Below, in pieces: positions 15,282-19,988 of a stretch of 19,988 nt of DNA. Where the stretch lies: assembly GCA_947380655.1 (NCBI GenBank), contig CANCRX010000054.1:1-19988 (forward strand), read 5' to 3'. Under the pieces are notes generated by a model. The model was not told the origin of the DNA. It did no database searches and was given only the letters and a program-made list of their open reading frames with translations. Every line of letters starts with the position of its first letter. The stretch's first letter is position 1. The translations under genes were made by a program, and so were the position numbers. Source of the DNA: Alcaligenaceae bacterium. GTDB lineage: Bacteria > Pseudomonadota > Gammaproteobacteria > Burkholderiales > Burkholderiaceae_B.

Positions 15282-16133
15282 ATGAAACTCGTTCGCTACG
15301 GCGCTAAAGGCAAAGAAAAGCCCGGTCTGATTGACAAAGAAGGCAAACTGCGCGATCTGTCGAAAGTCGTTAAAGACATTACCCCAGAGCAGTTCACGAC
15401 TGCGGCAATGGCTAAACTGAAAAAACTCGATACCAGCAAACTGCCCCTGGTCAAGGGTAAGCCACGTTTTGGTGTTCCTTTCTCAGGGATGGGTAAGTTT
15501 CTGGCGATTGGTTTGAATTATTCTGATCACGCCGAAGAAGCCGGCATGCCGATTCCTAAAGAACCCATTATGTTCTTTAAAGCGGATACTAGCCTGACAG
15601 GTCCTAACGATAAAGTCATGCTGCCACAAGGTTCAAAGAAATCCGACTGGGAAGTCGAACTCGGAATCGTGATTGGTAAGAAAGCCCGTTATGTAACCAA
15701 GAAAGACGCACTCAAACACGTTGCCGGCTATTGCGTGATCAATGATGTGTCCGAGCGTGAGTACCAGCTCGAGCGTGGTGGTACCTGGGACAAGGGCAAG
15801 GGCTGTGACACCTTTGGTCCGGTTGGCCCATGGCTCGTGACCTCAGACGAAATCAAGGACCCACAAAATCTTGATATGTGGCTGGATCTGAACGGTAAGC
15901 GTTTCCAGACAGGCAATACCAAGACCATGATTTTTGATGCCGCAACCATCATCAGCTATGTCAGCGAATTCATGACATTGATGCCCGGTGACGTGATCAC
16001 CACAGGCACCCCTCCCGGTGTGGGCATGGGAGTTAAACCTAAACCACGCTATCTGAAAGCGGGTGATGTCATGACTCTTGGCATACAGGGGCTGGGCGAG
16101 CAGCGTCAGGAAGTTGTCGCGTTCAAAAAATAA
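15282..16133 (+). CDS. FAH-family 2,4-diketo-3-deoxy-sugar-acid hydrolase
   Basis: A 283-residue member of the fumarylacetoacetate hydrolase family, often mislabelled ureidoglycolate lyase. The N-terminal lid (MKLVRYGAKGKEKPGLIDKEG) and the body match my memory of the Sphingomonas 2,4-diketo-3-deoxy-L-rhamnonate hydrolase. Shared stretches include GLNYSDHAEEAGMPIPKEP, WEVELGIVIG with metal ligands E124 and E126, INDVSERE with D155, WDKGKGCDTFGPVGPW and VITTGTPPGVGMG. The reaction is Mg2+-dependent C-C hydrolysis of a 2,4-diketo acid to pyruvate and a 2-hydroxy acid (lactate or glycolate depending on chain length). AGGAG is 5 bases before the ATG at 15282. It sits between the C4 dehydrogenase and the dehydratase, which is the expected operon order for this route. 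Confidence 0.92.
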   Translation: MKLVRYGAKGKEKPGLIDKEGKLRDLSKVVKDITPEQFTTAAMAKLKKLDTSKLPLVKGKPRFGVPFSGMGKFLAIGLNYSDHAEEAGMPIPKEPIMFFKADTSLTGPNDKVMLPQGSKKSDWEVELGIVIGKKARYVTKKDALKHVAGYCVINDVSEREYQLERGGTWDKGKGCDTFGPVGPWLVTSDEIKDPQNLDMWLDLNGKRFQTGNTKTMIFDAATIISYVSEFMTLMPGDVITTGTPPGVGMGVKPKPRYLKAGDVMTLGIQGLGEQRQEVVAFKK

Positions 16134-16208
16134 ATTGTTATAAAAAATCACCGGGTAGGGCGAGAAGCTTTCCTGGTGATGGTTTTCTATAAAAATAAGG
16201 AGGCTTCA

Positions 16209-17951
16209 GTGGCCAAGTCGAACAAGAAAAATGCTCCGGCTAGTCGCTCGAGTCAATGGTTTGCCCGTAACGATATTTACGGATTCATATACCGTAGTTG
16301 GACTAAAAATCGCGGTATTCCACATGATCAGTTTGATGGCCGGCCAGTGATCGGTATTTGTAATACCTGGTCTGAGCTTACGCCATGTAATACGCACCTC
16401 AGGGTGTTGGCCGATCAGGTGAAACAAGGTGTGCTGGAGGCCGGTGGTTTTCCACTGGAGTTCCCGGTGACCTCTCTGGGCGAAACGTTAGTACGTCCAA
16501 CAGCGATGCTATTGCGCAACCTCGCCAGTATGGATGTGGAGGAAACAATCCGCGCAAATCCCCTGGATGGCGTGGTGCTGCTGTTTGGTTGCGACAAGAC
16601 AACTCCATCATTGTTGATGGGTGCTTCGAGTGTCAATATCCCGACCATCGGTGTGTCGGGTGGCCCGATGCTCAATGGTAAATACCGTGGTCAGGATATT
16701 GGTTCCGGCACCAATACCTGGTCGATGTCGGAAGACGTTCGCGCCGGCAAGATGACGGTCGAAGAATTCCACGAAGCGGAGTCCTGTATGCACCGCTCGC
16801 ACGGCAGCTGCATGGTGATGGGCACAGCCTCCACCATGGCGAGTATGGTTGAAGCGCTCGGCGTTGCACTACCTGGTAATGCAGCATTCCCCGCAGTGGA
16901 TGCACGCCGCAACGTCCTTGCGCGTGAGTCGGGTCGACGTATTGTGCAGATGGTGAAAGACAACATCACACTCGATAAAATTCTGACCCGTCAGGCCTTT
17001 GAGAATGCGATTCGCACAAATGCAGCGATCGGTGGTTCGACCAATGCTGTGATTCACCTGATCGCGATTGCTCGCCGTATCGGCGTGGATCTTGGGATTG
17101 ATGACTGGGATAAATTCGGTCGCGATGTGCATACGCTGCTTAACCTCATGCCAAGCGGTAAGTACTTGATGGAAGACTTCTGCTATGCGGGGGGTCTGCC
17201 TGTGATTCTGCGCACCCTGGGTGAGCAAGGGCTATTAAATAAAAAGGCCTTGACTGTTACGGGTAAGAGTATTTGGGATAACAATAAAAAAGCCGATTGC
17301 TGGAACCGTGACGTCATCACGACCTGGGAAAAACCTTTCAAGAAAAATACCGGTATCGCTGTATTGCGAGGCAATCTTTGCCCGGATGGCGCGATTATCA
17401 AACCGTCGGCTGCCACACCTAAATTGCTTAAACATCGGGGTCGCGCCGTGGTGTTCGAAGATATCGAGGACTTTCATAAACGCATCGATAGTCCTAAGCT
17501 CGATATCGATGAAAACTGCATCATGGTGCTCAAGAACTGCGGTCCTAAAGGCTATCCAGGTATGGCTGAAGTCGGCAATATGCCTCTGCCACCCAAAATC
17601 CTGAAAAAAGGCATCACCGATATGATCCGTATTTCAGATGCGCGGATGAGCGGCACAGCCTATGGCACGGTCGTGCTGCACGTAGCACCGGAGGCGGCTG
17701 CGGGTGGCACACTAGCGCTGGTTGAAAATGGCGATATGATCGAGCTCGATGTCGCTAAACGCCGTCTACATCTTGACGTAAGCGATGAGATTTTGGCTAA
17801 GCGCAAACTGAAATGGAAAGCACCTAAACCACCCCTTGATCGTGGCTACTACAAACTGTACGTCGAGCATGTTAATCAAGCCAACGAAGGTGTTGACTTT
17901 GATTTCCTGGTCGGCTGCAGCGGCAGTGCCGTGCCGCGTGACAACCACTAA
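16209..17951 (+). CDS. IlvD/Edd-family sugar-acid dehydratase (arabinonate dehydratase type)
   Basis: This enzyme dehydrates an aldonate to the 2-keto-3-deoxy acid with a [2Fe-2S] cluster and Mg2+. I chose the GTG at 16209: AAGGAGG (16197-16203) lies 5 bases upstream, and the resulting 580 residues fit sugar-acid dehydratases. In this numbering the cluster cysteines are C60 (SELTPCNTH), C128 (FGCDKTTP) and C201 (HGSCMVMG). Mg2+ ligands would be E92, D129 and K130 (the carbamylated lysine), and the base is S481 (ARMSGTAYG). These are one position later than the residues I recall for Rhizobium leguminosarum L-arabinonate dehydratase, so the alignment is nearly gap-free. Branched-chain IlvD is less likely because of the sugar operon and the sequence subtype. 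L-arabinonate, D-fuconate, xylonate or related acids are possible substrates. The stop lies inside the 22-bp repeat. Confidence 0.92.
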   Translation: MAKSNKKNAPASRSSQWFARNDIYGFIYRSWTKNRGIPHDQFDGRPVIGICNTWSELTPCNTHLRVLADQVKQGVLEAGGFPLEFPVTSLGETLVRPTAMLLRNLASMDVEETIRANPLDGVVLLFGCDKTTPSLLMGASSVNIPTIGVSGGPMLNGKYRGQDIGSGTNTWSMSEDVRAGKMTVEEFHEAESCMHRSHGSCMVMGTASTMASMVEALGVALPGNAAFPAVDARRNVLARESGRRIVQMVKDNITLDKILTRQAFENAIRTNAAIGGSTNAVIHLIAIARRIGVDLGIDDWDKFGRDVHTLLNLMPSGKYLMEDFCYAGGLPVILRTLGEQGLLNKKALTVTGKSIWDNNKKADCWNRDVITTWEKPFKKNTGIAVLRGNLCPDGAIIKPSAATPKLLKHRGRAVVFEDIEDFHKRIDSPKLDIDENCIMVLKNCGPKGYPGMAEVGNMPLPPKILKKGITDMIRISDARMSGTAYGTVVLHVAPEAAAGGTLALVENGDMIELDVAKRRLHLDVSDEILAKRKLKWKAPKPPLDRGYYKLYVEHVNQANEGVDFDFLVGCSGSAVPRDNH

Positions 17952-17962
17952 AAAGCGTCGCG
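17941..17962. repeat. 22-bp direct repeat, left copy
   Basis: It begins acaaccacta and ends aaagcgtcgcg, and is identical at all 22 positions to 18731-18752. This copy contains the last codons and TAA stop of the dehydratase gene. Sequences immediately outside the repeat differ between the two copies. Confidence 0.95.
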
Positions 17963-17985
17963 CGCATGAGCTCTGATGGCTATAG

Positions 17986-18273
17986 TCAGGCTGTCAGAGC
18001 TTCGATTACTGCACGTGGATTGTGATCAATCACGTTGAGTAAAACGCGTGCCGGCCCATGCGGCATTCTGTCTCCACGTTCCCAGTGTCTGAGCGTTGCA
18101 GTTGAAAAACCGAACATTCCAGCAAACTGCTCCTGAGTCATACCGATACGCTGACGAAGTGCTTTGACATTTATTTCTTTGGGTCGATGGATGATGGCCT
18201 TATCCGAATGACCGGAAGCGTGCTCAATTGCCTCTAATAACCCCTTTTTAATACTCTTGAATGCGGCACTCAA
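17986..18273 (-). CDS. HTH-type antitoxin (HigA/NadS-like) of a type II toxin-antitoxin pair
   Basis: A 95-residue DNA-binding protein of the XRE/Cro type. The C-terminal half holds the helix-turn-helix (KALRQRIGMTQEQFAGMFGFSTATLRHWERGDRMPHGPARVLL), which resembles NadS-family and HigA antitoxins. It would neutralise the toxin encoded just upstream and repress the operon. The ATG at 18291 gives 101 residues, but I prefer TTG 18273. AAAGGAG (18281-18287) lies 7 bases before that TTG, and the start then overlaps the toxin stop as TTGA, a common coupling arrangement. No Shine-Dalgarno site precedes the ATG. A small inverted repeat (AGCTCTGA, 17969-17976 and 17994-18001) brackets the stop codon. 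The toxin-first order is as in higBA systems. Confidence 0.88.
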   Translation of the reverse strand: MSAAFKSIKKGLLEAIEHASGHSDKAIIHRPKEINVKALRQRIGMTQEQFAGMFGFSTATLRHWERGDRMPHGPARVLLNVIDHNPRAVIEALTA

Positions 18274-18611
18274 TGCTGTGCTCCTTTCCATGATTTTTTC
18301 AAAATAGTGACTAACGCAGCCAGAGCGTTTCTGTCTGATTGGGTCAGGTTGTCCCGGTCACTCTTAGCGAATAAAGTTAATAAATACAGTGGAATGTGTT
18401 CGTTATAGAAATAATAGATAACGCGGACACCAGAATTTTTTCCTTGATGGCCTCGTTGCCAGCGAACCTTTCGTATGCCTCCTGTCCCTTCAATCAACAC
18501 TCCTGTTGTTGGATGAGATGCCAGATAGGTAAAAAGTGTTTGAAGCTCATTCTGTGTAAGAAGTTTGGATGATCTTCTGGAAAATTCAGGTAGTTCAGCA
18601 ATTGTGATCAA
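18270..18611 (-). CDS. RelE/HigB-like toxin of a type II toxin-antitoxin pair
   Basis: A 113-residue protein of the RelE/ParE superfamily, HigB2-like subgroup. The diagnostic block is GTGGIRKVRWQRGHQGKNSGVRVIYYF followed by LYLLTLFAKSDRDNLTQSDRNALAALV. Members are ribosome-dependent mRNA interferases. The start is TTG at 18611: no ATG exists in this frame before the conserved N-terminus (ITIAELPEF), and an in-frame TAA lies 24 bases upstream. The Shine-Dalgarno site is weak, so expression is probably low. It precedes and overlaps the antitoxin gene, and both sit inside a 22-bp direct repeat. The identity of the family is firm; activity is untested. Confidence 0.9.
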   Translation of the reverse strand: MITIAELPEFSRRSSKLLTQNELQTLFTYLASHPTTGVLIEGTGGIRKVRWQRGHQGKNSGVRVIYYFYNEHIPLYLLTLFAKSDRDNLTQSDRNALAALVTILKKSWKGAQH

Positions 18612-18656
18612 TTTGTATAGTAATCCATTGGCTTAGTTTTATAAAGCCCATGAAAA

Positions 18657-18696
18657 AGGGCGTAGTAAAAGTCGAGTTTGACTTCTACTGCGCCCT
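18657..18696 (-). terminator. Hairpin with T run, likely terminator for the cupin-esterase unit
   Basis: Two 17-base arms (18657-18673 and 18680-18696) pair at 15 positions plus one wobble pair around a 6-base loop. On the minus strand the stem is followed by TTTTTCAT, matching an intrinsic terminator 41 bases after the esterase stop. It lies inside the segment between the direct repeats and would also shield the toxin promoter from esterase read-through. Confidence 0.7.
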
Positions 18697-18730
18697 AAAT
18701 TTCTCTCTAATCGCGAAAATATCCGTCCGT

Positions 18731-18752
18731 ACAACCACTAAAAAGCGTCGCG
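18731..18752. repeat. 22-bp direct repeat, right copy
   Basis: Identical to 17941-17962. Read on the minus strand, this copy contains the last four codons (R-D-A-F) and TAG stop of the esterase gene. Confidence 0.95.
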
Positions 18753-19673
18753 TAATACCTCTGCGCAGAGTTTGACCGCAGTGTTGGCCTCTCGCAAAAT
18801 CCTGCCCATTGGGACAAAGCCATGGATCTGACGCTCAAAGCAGATGTACTGTGTCGGCACGCCTGAGGCGGAGAGTTTGTCTGCATAAGCACGTCCCTCA
18901 TCTCGCAGAGGATCGTAACCTGCTGTGAGCACCAGAGCAGGGGGAAGATCCGTGTGATCTGTTGCCAGCATGGGTGAACCACGCCAGTCTTCGCGCATCC
19001 AGGTCTCTGGCATGTAGTGGCCGTAAAAATAATCCATCGAATCACGTGTCAGCAAATAGCCTTGTGCGTTGATGATCATTGAGGCGCTGACTTCTGCCGC
19101 ATTGGCAACGGGGTAGATCAGCAGTTGCAGCACGGGCTTGAAACTCTTGTCTTGTTTGAGGGCCAGTGAAACGACTGCCGCAAGATGTCCACCTGCGCTA
19201 TCGCCACCTACCGCGATACGCGCGGGGTCGATTTTTAACGACGCCGCATTGTCATGCACCCATTTGGTTGCAGCGACGCAATCATCCGAAGCAGCAGGAA
19301 AAATATGTTCAGGCGCCAGGCGATAGTGCACGGCAAATACAGCACAGCTGGCCAGATTGGCGAGCGTGCGACACAGTGTGTCGTGTGTGTCCAGATCTCC
19401 GATCACATGCCCGCCACCATGGTAGTAGACCAAGGCCGGTAACACAGCTGCAGGCGAGCTGCCAAGCGGGCGATAACAGCGCAAGGTAATCTCGCCGCCG
19501 GGTCCTGGAATCTGGATATCTTTTGATTCCGCTACTTCAGGCGCATCAGGCTGACTGAAAAATCGTCGCTGTACGTAATACTCTCTTGCGTCTTTTGGAG
19601 ACAGCGTGTGGGTAGGTGGAATACCTTTTTCAATGACAAGATCAATCAGGGCTTTGGCTTGTGGGTCAAGCAT
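18738..19673 (-). CDS. Alpha/beta-hydrolase esterase, hormone-sensitive lipase (family IV) type
   Basis: A 311-residue cytoplasmic esterase for short-chain esters. The oxyanion-hole motif HGGG is at residues 85-88. The nucleophile S159 is in GDSAGG (157-162), with D254 in AGYDPLRDEG and H284 in QIHGF completing the triad. YRLAPEH and YPVAN are further family marks. I chose ATG 19673 because GGAG lies 6 bases upstream; the in-frame GTG at 19685 has no such site. It follows the cupin gene after 12 bases and is probably co-transcribed. The last codons lie in the right 22-bp repeat. The natural substrate is unknown; it may be a lactone or acyl ester, and a lactonase role in the sugar pathway is possible but unsupported by family. 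Confidence 0.92.
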   Translation of the reverse strand: MLDPQAKALIDLVIEKGIPPTHTLSPKDAREYYVQRRFFSQPDAPEVAESKDIQIPGPGGEITLRCYRPLGSSPAAVLPALVYYHGGGHVIGDLDTHDTLCRTLANLASCAVFAVHYRLAPEHIFPAASDDCVAATKWVHDNAASLKIDPARIAVGGDSAGGHLAAVVSLALKQDKSFKPVLQLLIYPVANAAEVSASMIINAQGYLLTRDSMDYFYGHYMPETWMREDWRGSPMLATDHTDLPPALVLTAGYDPLRDEGRAYADKLSASGVPTQYICFERQIHGFVPMGRILREANTAVKLCAEVLRDAF

Positions 19674-19685
19674 ATTTGTCTCCAC

Positions 19686-19973
19686 TTAACGGATTTCGAT
19701 TTCAACAAAGACGACTTCATGTGCGCTGGCATTGATGACGTTGTGATTGACCCCTGCACCACGCGTATAGGATTGTCCTGCAATCAGCTCGAACTCTTTT
19801 AATCCCTCTGGTGTTTCCAGATGCAGCATGCCGTTGGTCATGGGCACAACAATGTAGTCGTGCCCATGCGTATGCCAGCCTGTTTCAGTGCCGGGTGCAA
19901 AGCGCCATTCGGTCACAATCGCACGTTCATTATTGATTTGCGTGGTCGGTATAGCTTGCTTGCGACTTGTCAT
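19686..19973 (-). CDS. Small single-domain cupin protein
   Basis: A 95-residue protein that is almost entirely one cupin beta-barrel. Motif 1 is GTETGWHTHGHDYIVVPMTNG, with metal-binding candidates H34, H36 and H38. Motif 2 is GAGVNHNVINAS, with a further histidine. Such proteins bind a divalent metal and may isomerise or degrade small sugars or acids, or sense ligands; no specific activity can be named. The ATG at 19973 has AAGGA about 7 bases upstream, so the gene is complete within the window. The esterase gene begins 12 bases after its stop, suggesting an operon whose promoter lies beyond the window edge. Confidence 0.85.
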   Translation of the reverse strand: MTSRKQAIPTTQINNERAIVTEWRFAPGTETGWHTHGHDYIVVPMTNGMLHLETPEGLKEFELIAGQSYTRGAGVNHNVINASAHEVVFVEIEIR

Positions 19974-19988
19974 GACTTATCCTTAAGC

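Larger units (their letters stand above)
17963..18752. mobile_element. Putative inserted toxin-antitoxin cassette (insert plus duplicated 22 bp)
   Basis: The 768 bases between the two 22-bp repeats (17963-18730) hold only a toxin gene, its antitoxin, a promoter region and a hairpin. The segment is visibly more AT-rich than the flanks. The left repeat completes the dehydratase gene and the right repeat completes the esterase gene, as expected for insertion with target duplication. There is no transposase, integrase or evident terminal inverted repeat, so the mechanism is unknown. The element status is an inference. Confidence 0.55.

Noticed and set aside
16147..16180. Hairpin (ATCACC and GGTGAT arms) between the FAH and IlvD-type genes as a terminator or attenuator
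   Set aside because: The arms are short with a long irregular loop, and only four T residues follow after GG; the IlvD gene is clearly in the same unit with its own strong ribosome site. Left as unsupported.
17963..18730. Integron gene cassette carrying a toxin-antitoxin pair
   Set aside because: The boundaries lack the GTTRRRY/RYYYAAC core sites, and the hairpin at 18657-18696 does not show the attC layout.

Overview
The window looks like a piece of a betaproteobacterial chromosome, probably Burkholderiales and perhaps Alcaligenaceae. This is judged from protein style, moderate GC and gene mix; no rRNA or other marker is present, so the placement is tentative. Almost all of it is coding. 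No stretch above 300 bases lacks a gene, and I see no tRNA, rRNA, CRISPR array or transposase.

Layout. (1) 1-2703: the 3' end of a UMF1/Atg22-like MFS transporter, then acetyl-CoA synthetase (acs) closed by a strong intrinsic terminator. (2) 2726-4687: a minus-strand TPR protein with a C-terminal TylF-type methyltransferase, and a small plus-strand CopD-like membrane protein. (3) 4697-11628: a minus-strand catabolic operon. In transcription order it holds a CtBP-like 2-hydroxyacid dehydrogenase, an ABC ATPase, a Tat-exported solute-binding protein, two permeases and a UxaA-family sugar-acid dehydratase. (4) 11776-13681: divergent plus-strand genes for an SDR dehydrogenase and an LDH2-family dehydrogenase. 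(5) 13609-14400: a FadR-type GntR regulator on the minus strand. (6) 14508-17951: a plus-strand operon of a BDH2/KDF-dehydrogenase-like SDR, a FAH-family diketo-acid hydrolase and an IlvD/Edd-family sugar-acid dehydratase. (7) 17941-18752: a RelE/HigB-like toxin with its HTH antitoxin, bracketed by a perfect 22-bp direct repeat. (8) 18738-19973: a minus-strand cupin and an HSL-family esterase.

How the genes fit together. Regions 3-6 read as one regulon for a sugar or sugar acid. The ABC system imports it, dehydratases (IlvD/Edd and UxaA types) make a 2-keto-3-deoxy acid, an SDR oxidises C4, and the FAH hydrolase cleaves the 2,4-diketo acid. In the characterised relatives this gives pyruvate plus lactate (6-deoxyhexoses) or glycolate (pentoses). 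This is the non-phosphorylative, aldolase-free route known for L-rhamnose, L-fucose and some pentoses. No aldolase, kinase or lactonase is present. A shared palindrome, AATTGG-N5-CCAATT, lies in both divergent promoter regions (11712-11728 and 14471-14487) and is the likely GntR operator tying the three transcription units together.

The most unusual structure is at 17941-18752. The 22-bp repeat contains the stop end of the dehydratase gene and, on the other strand, the stop end of the esterase gene. The two genes therefore probably once met tail to tail, and the toxin-antitoxin module was inserted exactly at their shared stop, duplicating 22 bp.
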